DNA of 11,931 nucleotides from Coriobacteriales bacterium (GCA_031274985.1 JAISPK010000014.1:1-11931), one strand, 5' to 3'. Numbered from the stretch's first letter, positions 1 to 6,683 are shown. A program made the numbers and translations. Notes: generated from the letters alone by a model not told the origin.

Positions 1-108
1 AGATGTGTTATTATCAGTGCTCCCGTTGCCGCTGCTGCCGCACGCAAGCAATAACACTGTCATGGTAATTGATACCATCAACGCCACAATTAACTTGAAA
101 AACTTCAT
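1..108 (-). CDS. Putative lipoprotein, N-terminal part only
   Basis: This is the start of a gene that runs off the left edge; 36 codons are visible. The ATG at 108-106 follows a strong Shine-Dalgarno (AGGGAGG, just before GAAGAC). The peptide begins with a lysine-containing n-region (MKFFK), then a hydrophobic stretch to about residue 21, then Leu-Leu-Ala-Cys with Cys23 as the expected lipidated residue. After it comes a Gly/Ser/Asn/Thr-rich linker, typical of Gram-positive lipoproteins. I infer a membrane-anchored extracellular protein; the functional domain lies outside the window. A weak -10-like TAGAAT sits at 171-166 but I see no convincing -35. It may be related to the lipoprotein at 1261-1932 and its remnant at 268-455, but the visible part is too short to test this. 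Confidence 0.8.
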   Translation of the reverse strand, partial: MKFFKLIVALMVSITMTVLLLACGSSGNGSTDNNTS

Positions 109-202
109 GTCTTCCTCCCTCACTTTTTGTTTAGAAAACGCCTTTGCTATTTTCCTTAAGAACGTATTCTATCAAACTTACGCGTTTTTTAATACAATCT
201 TG

Positions 203-223
203 GAGGATTTTCTTGTTATCCTC
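203..223. other. Small inverted repeat
   Basis: GAGGAT and ATCCTC form a perfect 6-bp stem around a 9-nt loop between the lipoprotein remnant and the lipoprotein start at 108. No U tract follows on either strand, so a terminator role is not supported. It could be a weak RNA hairpin in the 5' region of the partial lipoprotein gene, or chance. Confidence 0.25.
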
Positions 224-267
224 ATTGCATAACTACGTCTGTTCAGGCAGAATCTCTAATCTGCGTA

Positions 268-455
268 TCAAGCCTCTCCCAGTATAAACAGGCCAATCGG
301 ATTCCACCAGTCGTAGATGTAATAGACCTTGAATAATCACTATTTCTGGGCAAGCTCGTCAATGGCGCTTAGCTAATCGAACTAGGGGCAGATCCTGCCG
401 GGTTTTCCCGGATATCCAAGCCAGATTATACTCTCGTTGCCCCGTTGCCCTCGTT
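268..455 (-). pseudogene. Decayed 3' remnant of a lipoprotein gene, paralogous to 1261-1932
   Basis: Positions 268-417 align without gaps to 1261-1410, the 3' end of the intact lipoprotein gene, at an offset of 993 with about 26 mismatches by eye. The terminal TGA is kept in both. In the paralogous frame the remnant still reads YPGKPGRI near its right end and VYYIYDWWNPIGLF near its left end, where the intact gene has VYYISDWWNPIGLF. Between these there are three TAG codons and one TGA, so it cannot be translated through. Weaker similarity, after a shift of about 7 nt, continues to about 455 around the Asn-Gly of the motif VNG. The 5' half of the gene is absent; the zinc-ribbon gene at 483-1142 stands in its place. 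This is a dead duplicate, not a sequencing error in one codon. Confidence 0.85.
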
Positions 456-482
456 ATTTCTGAGGGTCTCTTGATGAATTGG

Positions 483-1142
483 CTATGATAAGTCGGTTTT
501 GGAACCACACTTTTTGCAGCTACCGTTTTTCTTCAAATTAAGTGGAGTTTGGCATTTCCAGCATATGCCTCTCTCTTTTGCTGCTTTCTTTAGTTTATCC
601 TGCATTAATTGCCTCACAGGTTTGTTGAACATCATGTCTAACTCTAAGTATCCCAAGCACAATAGTTTTTCGGGCGTTATTTCTACCTCTTCGAGGTTTT
701 TGCAACCCCAAAAAGTAGAGGTCTGAAGATACTCGACGCTATCAAAAATATTAATTTTTCTCAGATTTTTGCAACCGCCAAAGGCCCCCCATCCATCCCA
801 TCCAGGCGTCCCGATTCTCTTCACTGTACATGGTATGCTTACAGACACTATTGCGGGCAGATGGTTCGCTGGATAATAATTAAATGCTTTGCTGCCAATT
901 TCTACAACCCCATCAGGAATTACAACATCAGTGGCCGTTCCGTTATACCTTATCAGAGATCCATCGGCCACCTCAAATTCCTCTATTTCATTCTTACATT
1001 CCTCAGTAACATCTTTGCATTCCTCGGTAACATTTCCTACCACAAAAGTTGTACGACAGTATTCGCAGGTTGCTGTAGTACTGTTATTTTCAACTTGAAG
1101 CGATGCTCCACATTGTGTGCATCGTACCGGAATAAGACTCAT
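483..1142 (-). CDS. Double zinc-ribbon protein with a leucine-rich-repeat-like core
   Basis: A 219-residue protein of unknown function. Residues 8-29 form an N-terminal zinc ribbon (C8, C11, C26, C29) and residues 194-212 a second at the C-terminus (C194, C197, C209, C212). The middle, about 65-155, has segments such as VVIPDGVVEIGSKAF and GCKNLRKINIF, and GCKNL occurs twice. This resembles the BspA-type leucine-rich repeats (LRR_5 family), though only a few repeats are present. A short acidic tandem TEECKDV/TEECKNE lies at 39-52. I see no signal peptide or membrane segment, so it is probably cytoplasmic. The ATG is supported by AGGAG five bases upstream and a TATAAT at 1181-1176, suggesting its own promoter. 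Base composition is visibly richer in A+T than the his genes and the gene sits between an intact and a broken lipoprotein copy, so local insertion or transfer is possible. Confidence 0.75.
   Translation of the reverse strand: MSLIPVRCTQCGASLQVENNSTTATCEYCRTTFVVGNVTEECKDVTEECKNEIEEFEVADGSLIRYNGTATDVVIPDGVVEIGSKAFNYYPANHLPAIVSVSIPCTVKRIGTPGWDGWGAFGGCKNLRKINIFDSVEYLQTSTFWGCKNLEEVEITPEKLLCLGYLELDMMFNKPVRQLMQDKLKKAAKERGICWKCQTPLNLKKNGSCKKCGSKTDLS
997..1038. repeat. 21-bp tandem duplication inside the zinc-ribbon gene
   Basis: Two adjacent 21-bp units (997-1017 and 1018-1038) differ at a few positions. They encode the duplicated TEECKDV/TEECKNE stretch between the N-terminal zinc ribbon and the repeat core, and keep the reading frame. 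The duplication adds one extra Cys-containing heptad. Confidence 0.7.
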
Positions 1143-1175
1143 TTGAACTCCTAGGGTTTTGTTTCGTCACTTATT

Positions 1176-1181
1176 ATTATA
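1176..1181 (-). promoter_or_regulatory. -10 element for the zinc-ribbon gene
   Basis: The minus strand reads TATAAT at 1181-1176, a perfect sigma-70-type -10 box, 33 bases upstream of the ATG. This would give a 5' leader of roughly 27 nt that includes the AGGAG ribosome binding site. I do not see a good -35 hexamer at 16-18 bp, so the call rests on the -10 and its position. Confidence 0.5.
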
Positions 1182-1260
1182 CAGTCAAACTGCATCATTG
1201 GCTAAAGGCTCTCATCAGTCTGCAGCCCAGTATTCCTGGCTTCTGCGGGAGGGCGTAATA

Positions 1261-1932
1261 TCAGGCCTCTTCCAGCATAAACAGGCCAATCGGATTCCAC
1301 CAGTCGGAGATGTAGTAGACCTCGAAGAATCCTTTGACCTGGGTGAGCTCGTCTATGGTGCTCAGCTCGTCGAAGTAGAGATAGATCCTGCCGGGTTTTC
1401 CCGGGTATACCTTGCCTTCTGTTTTAGGGTTGATTTTTACCCCGTTGACATACCACGTTCCCATAACAGGTGTGATATAGCAGTAGTTATCAATGCCGGC
1501 CGGCGTGAGGGGTTGATAGTGGTTCTCTACCATCAGGGTAAAGCCGGCGTCTCCCAGTTCATCGGCTGTTTTTGCGTGCAACGTAATGGTGACTTTTTCA
1601 TTGTCTACCAAAACCCTGTTGACAAATTGGTAGATTACGAGCGGTTCGCCGTTTTCTGAACTTCTGAACCTAGAGCTGCTAGAGATTTCGATTGCCTCTC
1701 TGCCCCCGGTAGAAACACCTGAACTGGCCGCCTGGCTCTCTCGCATCAGCTGTTCTTCGAGCAGCTCGGAAGAGTTTTGCCAGCTTCCGTAGACACCCGA
1801 CTTAATCTCGTCCTGAGGAGCCTCAAAATTTCTCGTACCTTCCCAGGCGAGGGAACAGCCTGTCCACAAAAGCAGCAGACCCAGCGGCACCAGAAGCACT
1901 AACCATTTTTTCTTTTGTTTTAATCCACTCAC
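1261..1932 (-). CDS. Putative lipoprotein of unknown function
   Basis: From the GTG at 1932-1930 the product is 223 residues. It starts with a basic n-region (KQKKK), a hydrophobic core of about 13 residues, then Leu-Trp-Thr-Gly-Cys with Cys26 as likely lipidation site. Trp at -3 is unusual for a lipobox, so a plain membrane anchor is also possible. After a Ser/Glu-rich linker, roughly residues 110-223 look like a beta-rich domain (VDNEKVTITLHAK, LMVENHYQ, VNGVKI). This reminds me of small secreted or lipoprotein domains of the DUF4352/DUF5067 type, without certainty. An upstream TTG at 1959 keeps the frame, but the GTG is preferred: it overlaps the lepB stop as GTGA, implying translational coupling, and removes nothing from the signal sequence. 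GGAGG lies 13 bases upstream, slightly far. A broken paralogue is at 268-455. Confidence 0.75.
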   Translation of the reverse strand: MSGLKQKKKWLVLLVPLGLLLLWTGCSLAWEGTRNFEAPQDEIKSGVYGSWQNSSELLEEQLMRESQAASSGVSTGGREAIEISSSSRFRSSENGEPLVIYQFVNRVLVDNEKVTITLHAKTADELGDAGFTLMVENHYQPLTPAGIDNYCYITPVMGTWYVNGVKINPKTEGKVYPGKPGRIYLYFDELSTIDELTQVKGFFEVYYISDWWNPIGLFMLEEA

Positions 1933-2540
1933 AAGGGGCTTATGTCCTCCAGAGGCCAAAACACCATCAGTGCCTTGCCGTAAACTGAGTTCTCGGTGAT
2001 ATGGCCAAAGTAACGGCTATCAGCCGAGTTCTCTCGATTGTCGCCCATCACCCACAGGGACCCTTCCGGCACCTTGTAGGGGTACGTGATGCGCATGTTG
2101 TCAAAATGCTGCTCCAGGGGACGCGACATCATGCCATGGGTATACGGCTCGTAGAGTGGATTTCCGTCGACATAAACCAGGCCGTCTCTGAGGTCTACGG
2201 TCTGCCCGCCCGTTGCAATGACGCGCTTCACCAGCACGCGACCGGGCATGACCTTGTCGGCAAATACGACGATATCCCCACTTTTTACCGGGCTGAAGTT
2301 AAGCGATATCTTCTCTGCCAGAAGCTTGTCGCCAACCTTTATCGTGGTTTCCATTGACCCGGTAGGCACTTCATACGGCTCCATCACAAAGGTCTTGGTG
2401 ACCCAAACCAGTCCTACGGCAATAGCAAGCGCCACAGCAAACTCCGCAATAGCGCGAAAGAATTGGGGAGGCTTTTTGTGTGTGGCTTTGCTCTCCTCTG
2501 CTCTGCCGTCGGCCTGATCATCTGTGAAATGCCTGGCCAT
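1929..2540 (-). CDS. lepB: Signal peptidase I
   Basis: A 203-residue type I signal peptidase, the membrane serine protease that cleaves signal peptides from exported proteins. One membrane segment spans about residues 27-47, with the catalytic domain expected outside. The conserved boxes are visible: PTGSM with nucleophile Ser62, VLVKRVIATGG with general base Lys105, and GDNRENSADSR at 156-166. The length fits the short Gram-positive form with a single N-terminal anchor. The ATG at 2540 lies three bases after the stop of the upstream membrane-protein gene, and its own stop overlaps the GTG of the following lipoprotein gene, so the three are probably co-expressed. Lipoproteins themselves are processed by signal peptidase II, so the lipoprotein neighbour is not evidence for its substrate. 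It may be one of several paralogues in the genome. Confidence 0.95.
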   Translation of the reverse strand: MARHFTDDQADGRAEESKATHKKPPQFFRAIAEFAVALAIAVGLVWVTKTFVMEPYEVPTGSMETTIKVGDKLLAEKISLNFSPVKSGDIVVFADKVMPGRVLVKRVIATGGQTVDLRDGLVYVDGNPLYEPYTHGMMSRPLEQHFDNMRITYPYKVPEGSLWVMGDNRENSADSRYFGHITENSVYGKALMVFWPLEDISPL

Positions 2541-2543
2541 AGA

Positions 2544-3674
2544 TCAGCTCAATTTAATATAGAGCATCCGTTGCGACGGATGCTTGCCGAGGGTGTCTTC
2601 AACTCCACTTGCTCCGTATTCGTAGGTAAAGGTAACTTCAAACTTTGTCGGCGCTGCCTCTGAGGCCAGCGCGCCGGCCCAGGTTGCAGATTCCTTTTTG
2701 ACTTTTTTATGATTGGCCGTGGGGTCCACGAATTCTGTGTACTCACCACTAGTCGGTGCAATGTAGGGCGTATCAGATACACCGGCTACGGCTGCCGAGG
2801 TAAGCGATTGCAAGAAATTCTCCTGCGTTGCCACCAGATCGGCAAAGCTGGAGTGAGGCAGGTCGAGAATATCCATCGAGCTCACCAGATACACCTCAAT
2901 CGTGGTGCCGGCCTCGCCCAGACTGAGGTAGATCTTTTGCGTCTGACGCAGGTCCGCAGCGCCATTTTGCGCTTCAGGCGTGTAGCTGATGGTTACTACC
3001 TGGCGAGCGGCAGGGTCGTCTGCCGCGTTATTCGTGGCGTTTGCCTGGGTGGCATCGACCTTGGTGATGGCATAGCTGGAGCCAAGGATGGCAAGGGCTT
3101 CTTCGGGAGTCCTTCCAAACAGCTGGCCCAAAGCAGGCATCGGCACGGTCTTGGCAACGCCTCGGTCTTCAACGGTCTGGCCGTTGGTATCAATGGTGAG
3201 GGTATCCTGGATAAGAGAGGCCGGTGCAGGAACAAATTCCAGATAGAAATAAATACCGGCTGCAACAGCGCCGCAGAGCAAGAGGCTAAAAAACGTGATG
3301 CCGGTTATCAAGCTGCGCTTGGTTCTCCTGGCATGCGCAAGTTTTTTCTCCGAGACAGGCTTGAAGTGCCTCGACAGATGGCTTCTGTGGAGATCTGTCT
3401 GCTTTTCCGGCTGGTCGGTTTGCTGCTCTACGGGCTGCTCTTCGGGCTGCTCGACAGACGGGTCAGCGAGTTGCTCCTCCGGTTGCTCTTCGGCTTGCGC
3501 GGCTTGCGCTGCTTGCTCGGCTGCCTTCTCCTCCGGTTGCTCTTCTCCCTGCTCAAACGGTTGCTCAGCTGCTTCGCCAACTGATTGGTCTACCCCGGCC
3601 AGCATAGACTGAATAAGTTCATCTCTGGTGGTATCGAGCGAGTCGATTTTCTTTTGTTGTTCTTCACTACTCAA
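2544..3674 (-). CDS. Single-pass membrane protein with E/Q-rich N-terminus
   Basis: I do not recognise this 376-residue protein. Residues about 34-93 are a low-complexity Glu/Gln/Pro/Ala region with repeated EQPEEQ-like units, followed by a basic stretch (about 97-120, ending RRTKR) and one membrane helix at about 121-144. The positive charges before the helix predict that the E/Q-rich part is cytoplasmic and residues 145-376 are extracellular. The outer part has beta-like segments (QVVTISYTPEA, KIYLSLGEAGTTIEVYLV, KFEVTFTYEYGA) and a helix-like TPEEALAILGSS. The start is a TTG at 3674-3672 with GGAG at suitable spacing; no better in-frame start is seen. It lies 66 bases after hisE and 3 bases before lepB, so it is most likely translated together with lepB. 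A role in the envelope is inferred from topology and context only. Confidence 0.75.
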   Translation of the reverse strand: MSSEEQQKKIDSLDTTRDELIQSMLAGVDQSVGEAAEQPFEQGEEQPEEKAAEQAAQAAQAEEQPEEQLADPSVEQPEEQPVEQQTDQPEKQTDLHRSHLSRHFKPVSEKKLAHARRTKRSLITGITFFSLLLCGAVAAGIYFYLEFVPAPASLIQDTLTIDTNGQTVEDRGVAKTVPMPALGQLFGRTPEEALAILGSSYAITKVDATQANATNNAADDPAARQVVTISYTPEAQNGAADLRQTQKIYLSLGEAGTTIEVYLVSSMDILDLPHSSFADLVATQENFLQSLTSAAVAGVSDTPYIAPTSGEYTEFVDPTANHKKVKKESATWAGALASEAAPTKFEVTFTYEYGASGVEDTLGKHPSQRMLYIKLS

Positions 3675-3713
3675 AATATTCTCCGTTATCTTTACTTAAC
3701 GTATGCCCGGCAG

Positions 3714-3733
3714 AAAAAGCGCTCAAAAGCACT
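3714..3733 (-). terminator. Terminator-like hairpin after hisE
   Basis: Eight bases beyond the hisE stop, the minus strand reads AGTGCT-TTTG-AGCGCT followed by TTTT. This forms a 6-bp stem (one G-U pair) with a 4-nt loop and a short U tract. The position suits an end of the his transcript, but the stem is short and the U tract only 4-5 long, so substantial read-through into the membrane protein and lepB genes is plausible. Confidence 0.5.
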
Positions 3734-3740
3734 GCTCCTG

Positions 3741-4058
3741 CTACGACATACGAGCGTCCAGCTCTCCGGCCAATTCCTGCGGGCTGATACCTGAACGCTC
3801 CAACACTACGAGCAGATGATACATAAGATCTGCTGCTTCGTAGCGAATATGATCGTGATTATCATCCTTGACTGCCATAACCAGCTCGGTAGACTCCTCG
3901 CCGATCTTTTTGAGGAGTTGGTCAAGCTCGCCGGTAAGAAGCTTGGCGGTATAAGACTCGGACGGATCCGCATTCCGGCGCTCGTGAATCACCCGAGTGA
4001 GTGATTGCAAGGTCCGGGCTAAATCACCGGGAAGCACATTTGCTGTTACTTCACCCAT
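3741..4058 (-). CDS. hisE: Phosphoribosyl-ATP pyrophosphatase
   Basis: HisE removes pyrophosphate from phosphoribosyl-ATP, the second step of histidine synthesis. From the ATG at 4058-4056 it has 105 residues, normal for a stand-alone HisE. The all-alpha NTP-pyrophosphatase signature is visible: GEESTE at 53-58 (E54, E55, E58) and YEAADLMYH from residue 73 (E74, D77), which bind magnesium. The frame stays open upstream to a GTG at 4100, but that codon has no Shine-Dalgarno, whereas the chosen ATG follows AAGGGGG at good spacing; the extra 14 residues also do not look like the family. The gene is 96 bp after hisI instead of fused to it as HisIE. A terminator-like hairpin follows the stop. Confidence 0.95.
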   Translation of the reverse strand: MGEVTANVLPGDLARTLQSLTRVIHERRNADPSESYTAKLLTGELDQLLKKIGEESTELVMAVKDDNHDHIRYEAADLMYHLLVVLERSGISPQELAGELDARMS

Positions 4059-4095
4059 TGCTTCCCCCTTTAGGTTTATAGTTCGTCTCGTGGTG

Positions 4096-4114
4096 AGCAC
4101 TTTGTGTCAGTGCT
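4096..4114 (-). other. Hairpin in the hisI-hisE gap
   Basis: AGCACT and AGTGCT form a perfect 6-bp stem around a 7-nt loop in the 96-bp spacer between hisI and hisE. No U tract follows, so it is not a terminator. It could be an RNA-processing or stability element that separates hisE from the upstream part of the message, but only the inverted repeat itself is seen. Confidence 0.35.
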
Positions 4115-4154
4115 TTCTGAGGTCTATTCAGATACTGCAAGGGCTACCATTCTG

Positions 4155-4475
4155 CTACTCTTGCAGCTGCCGGTAAAAGCAACTGCGGTTTCCGGTATGG
4201 CAAGCAAAACCGGGGCTGTCTACCTCAATGAGGAGACAGTCCTGGTCGCAGTCATAGTATATCGCTTTAACCTTTTGATAGTTACCGCTTGTTGCCCCTT
4301 TGTTCCAAAGCTCCCCCCTGCTCCTGCTCCAGAACCAGGTAGTTTTGCTGCTCAGCGTGCGCTGCAGCGACTCGGCATTCATCCACGCCATCATAAGCAC
4401 CTCTTTGGTGTCATACTGCTGGATGATAGCGGGAATCAGTCCCTGGCTGTTATAGACGAGGTTGTCCGGTTGCAT
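4155..4475 (-). CDS. hisI: Phosphoribosyl-AMP cyclohydrolase
   Basis: HisI opens the adenine ring of phosphoribosyl-AMP, the third step of the pathway. The 106-residue length fits the monofunctional enzyme. The metal sites are present: DCDQDC at 75-80 supplies the magnesium aspartates (D75, D77, D79) and zinc ligand C76, and ACHTGNRSCF at 91-100 adds C92 and C99. The substrate-binding segment around WFWSRSRGELWNKG (47-60) is also typical. The ATG at 4475 has AAGGAG a few bases upstream and lies 27 bp after hisF. Confidence 0.96.
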   Translation of the reverse strand: MQPDNLVYNSQGLIPAIIQQYDTKEVLMMAWMNAESLQRTLSSKTTWFWSRSRGELWNKGATSGNYQKVKAIYYDCDQDCLLIEVDSPGFACHTGNRSCFYRQLQE

Positions 4476-4502
4476 GCCTGCTCCTTGTTTTTGGGGACAA
4501 CG

Positions 4503-5270
4503 TTAATCAAGCTTTACCGAGATTCCCTGGGCGGCTAGGTATTCTTTGACCTCGCGAATCCTGAGCTCCCCAAAGTGAAAGACACTGGCAGCCAGTACCG
4601 CATCGGCCTCTCCCTCGAGAATGCCCTCGGCAAAATGCTCGATCTTGCCCACGCCACCGCTTGCCGTAACCGGAATGTCTACCGCGCGGGCAACGGCCCG
4701 GGTCAGGGCAAGGTCATAGCCGTCTTTGACGCCATCCCTGTCCAGGGAGGTGAGGAGAATCTCTCCGGCGCCACGCTTTGCGGCCTCCTCGGCCCACGCG
4801 ATAACGTCCAACCCGGTGTTGGTTTTTCCGCCGCGGGTCAGAACATGCCACTTGTCTACGCCGGGAGTGGCCTGCGTGACATCAATCGCACAAACAACCG
4901 CCTTAGTGCCAAACCGGGCGGCCATCGCCGACAGCAGCTCCGGGCTCTCCACCGCAGCAGAGTTAACCGAGATCTTGTTGGCGCCAGCGGCTATCATCTC
5001 ACTCATATCAATGAGGTCCTTAAAGCCGCCACCCACCGCATAGGGAATTTGCAGTTGTTCAGCTGCTCGCGCCGCCATGTCGATGGTGGTCTTTCGACCC
5101 TCCAGCGTGGCATTGATATCCAGGAATACGACTTCGTCCGCGCCCTCGCTGCCGTAGAAGGCTGCCATCTCTACCGGATCGCCGGCATCGCGAAGATCAA
5201 CGAAGTTGACCCCCTTTACCACGCGGCCTCCCGTTACGTCTAAACACGGTATTACTCTCTTATAGTTCAT
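4503..5270 (-). CDS. hisF: Imidazole glycerol phosphate synthase, cyclase subunit
   Basis: HisF is the cyclase half of imidazole glycerol phosphate synthase. It uses ammonia to convert PRFAR into imidazole glycerol phosphate and AICAR. The 255-residue (beta/alpha)8 barrel has both catalytic aspartates, D11 (PCLDV) and D130 (CAIDV), and the phosphate-binding segments near TASGGVG. The residues known in Thermotoga HisF as the gate of the ammonia channel are conserved: R5, E46, K99 and a Glu at 170 (GAGEILL, equivalent to E167). This indicates an enzyme adapted to receive ammonia from a HisH glutaminase, yet no hisH lies in the window. The ATG overlaps the 3' end of hisA by 11 nt and has GGAGAG just upstream, so translation is likely coupled. 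Confidence 0.98.
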   Translation of the reverse strand: MNYKRVIPCLDVTGGRVVKGVNFVDLRDAGDPVEMAAFYGSEGADEVVFLDINATLEGRKTTIDMAARAAEQLQIPYAVGGGFKDLIDMSEMIAAGANKISVNSAAVESPELLSAMAARFGTKAVVCAIDVTQATPGVDKWHVLTRGGKTNTGLDVIAWAEEAAKRGAGEILLTSLDRDGVKDGYDLALTRAVARAVDIPVTASGGVGKIEHFAEGILEGEADAVLAASVFHFGELRIREVKEYLAAQGISVKLD

Positions 5271-5994
5271 AGCTCTCCAATACTTTTAACGCCTGGGCAA
5301 CGGTAAACGACTGTTCGTAGATCGCCCGTCCAACAATTATTGCTTCAACGATATCGCTGCCGAGAGCGGCAAGCGCGTGGATGTCACCCAGCGTAGAAAT
5401 GCCGCCGGAAGCAGTGACCGCAAACCCGGCGAATCCGGCGATGCGCCGGTAAGCCTCGGCATCGATACCGGTTTGCATGCCGTCACGACTGATATCGGTG
5501 TACACCAAATGAGTAAGTCCCCGTTTTTTGAGGCCGCGTATGAGTTTCTCGGCGTTGTGCCCCGAACCTACCTGCCAGCCTTCAACCGCTGCCTCTCCTG
5601 CGAGGGCGTCGACTCCGGCGCAGATGAGACTCCCGTAACGCTCAAGGGCCTCAGCAACGAGATCGGGATGTTTGACGAGTCCGGTTCCCAGCACGATTCT
5701 GCTGGCGCCTGCCTGGGCGAGCAACTCAATGCTCTCCAGGGTTCTCACTCCCCCGCCTACCTCAACCTTGAGCCCGGTTGACTGAACGATGGAGGCAATG
5801 GTGTTCAGGTGTACCGGAGCTCCACTTCGAGCACCCTCCAGGTCCACGATGTGTACCCAGGTTGCTCCCTCGCTGGCAAACCGACGCGCCTGCTCCAGAG
5901 GGTTGTTGTGATAGACCGTAACCGCCTCGTAGTTGCCCTTGCGCAGTCGCACGACCTTATTGTCAAGAATATCTATGGCCGGAAAAAGCTCCAT
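5260..5994 (-). CDS. hisA: ProFAR isomerase (phosphoribosylformimino-AICAR-P isomerase)
   Basis: HisA catalyses the Amadori rearrangement of ProFAR to PRFAR, the substrate of HisF. The 244-residue (beta/alpha)8 barrel carries the two catalytic aspartates D8 (FPAIDI) and D129 (AGVDAL), the VGGGVR phosphate segment at about 79-84, and YTDISRDGMQTG from residue 165. In some actinobacteria this protein (PriA) also does the TrpF reaction; the sequence alone does not let me decide. The ATG overlaps the hisB stop as TAATG and the 3' end overlaps hisF, so hisB-hisA-hisF form one coupled block. In many bacteria hisH sits between hisB and hisA; here there is no room for it. Confidence 0.97.
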   Translation of the reverse strand: MELFPAIDILDNKVVRLRKGNYEAVTVYHNNPLEQARRFASEGATWVHIVDLEGARSGAPVHLNTIASIVQSTGLKVEVGGGVRTLESIELLAQAGASRIVLGTGLVKHPDLVAEALERYGSLICAGVDALAGEAAVEGWQVGSGHNAEKLIRGLKKRGLTHLVYTDISRDGMQTGIDAEAYRRIAGFAGFAVTASGGISTLGDIHALAALGSDIVEAIIVGRAIYEQSFTVAQALKVLESYEL

Positions 5995-6584
5995 TACAGC
6001 GTGCCTTTCGTTGAGGGAACGCCCTGCGGGGCACGCGCATCGAGTGCGAGTGCCTGAGCCAGTGCGCGCGCGGTTGCCTTGGTTGCCGCCTCGATAATGT
6101 GGTGGGCGTTTTCTCCGGCGAGCTTGCGCACGTGCAGGGTTAATCCTGCCTTGGTAGCCAGAGCAACCAGGAATTCCTTCATGAGCGAGGTATCAAAGCT
6201 GCCGATGAACTCAATGGGTAAAGCCACGTCCCAGTGCAGTTGTCCGCGTCCGGAGATGTCTATCGCAGCTAAGACCAGCGCTTCGTCCATAGGAATTATC
6301 GCCTCGCCAAAACGGGTAATGCCGCGACGGTCTCCCAAAGCTTCGTCGAGGGCCGTGCCCAGCACGATGCCGACGTCTTCTACGGTATGGTGTGCGTCTA
6401 TCTCCAGGTCGCCCAGCGCCTTGATGTCAAGGTCAAACAAGCCATGCTTGCTCAGAGCGTCGAGCATATGGTCAAAGAAGGGTACGCCGGTATCGATGTC
6501 GTGCTCGCCACTGCCGTCCAGGTTCAACGACAGCGAAATGTCGGTTTCATTGGTGCGGCGGGTTACTGTCGCGCTTCTTGTCAT
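5994..6584 (-). CDS. hisB: Imidazoleglycerol-phosphate dehydratase
   Basis: This monofunctional enzyme (196 residues) dehydrates imidazole glycerol phosphate to imidazole acetol phosphate. Both manganese-binding signatures are present: DAHHTVEDVG from 63 (H65, H66, E69) and NAHHIIEA from 159 (H161, H162, E165). The C-terminal STKGTL tail is typical of the family. It lacks the N-terminal histidinol-phosphatase domain of the enterobacterial HisB, so the phosphatase must be encoded elsewhere. The ATG at 6584 is preceded by AAAGGAAC, and this ribosome binding site lies inside one copy of a 48-bp tandem repeat that fills the whole gap to hisC. The stop overlaps the hisA start. Confidence 0.98.
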   Translation of the reverse strand: MTRSATVTRRTNETDISLSLNLDGSGEHDIDTGVPFFDHMLDALSKHGLFDLDIKALGDLEIDAHHTVEDVGIVLGTALDEALGDRRGITRFGEAIIPMDEALVLAAIDISGRGQLHWDVALPIEFIGSFDTSLMKEFLVALATKAGLTLHVRKLAGENAHHIIEAATKATARALAQALALDARAPQGVPSTKGTL

Positions 6585-6587
6585 CGT

Positions 6588-6683
6588 GTTCCTTTCTTTA
6601 GTTGAACCATAAAAGAACCGTCCCCTTTATGGTTTGTTCCTTTCTTTAGTCGAACCATAAAAGAACCGTCCCCTTTATGGTTC
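6588..6683 (-). repeat. Two tandem 48-bp repeats with hairpins between hisC and hisB
   Basis: Units 6588-6635 and 6636-6683 differ at only two positions (6603/6651 and 6635/6683). Together they fill nearly all of the 90-bp hisC-hisB gap and overlap the end of hisC. Each unit holds an inverted repeat, GAACCATAAA and TTTATGGTTC, around a 12-nt loop containing CCGTCCCC; the arms are perfect in the 6652-6683 copy and one base short in the other. Each also holds a GAAAGGAAC Shine-Dalgarno-like sequence. The left copy supplies the hisB ribosome binding site and the right copy supplies the last hisC codons and TAA. The loop motif resembles dispersed REP-like palindromes with GGGGACGGTTC known from several Gram-positive genomes (from memory). 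On the transcript the hairpins could stabilise RNA or tune hisB expression. Confidence 0.9.

Noticed and set aside
4059..4100. Upstream GTG at 4100 as hisE start
   Set aside because: No Shine-Dalgarno precedes it, it lies in a hairpin, and the internal ATG at 4058 has AAGGGGG at good distance.
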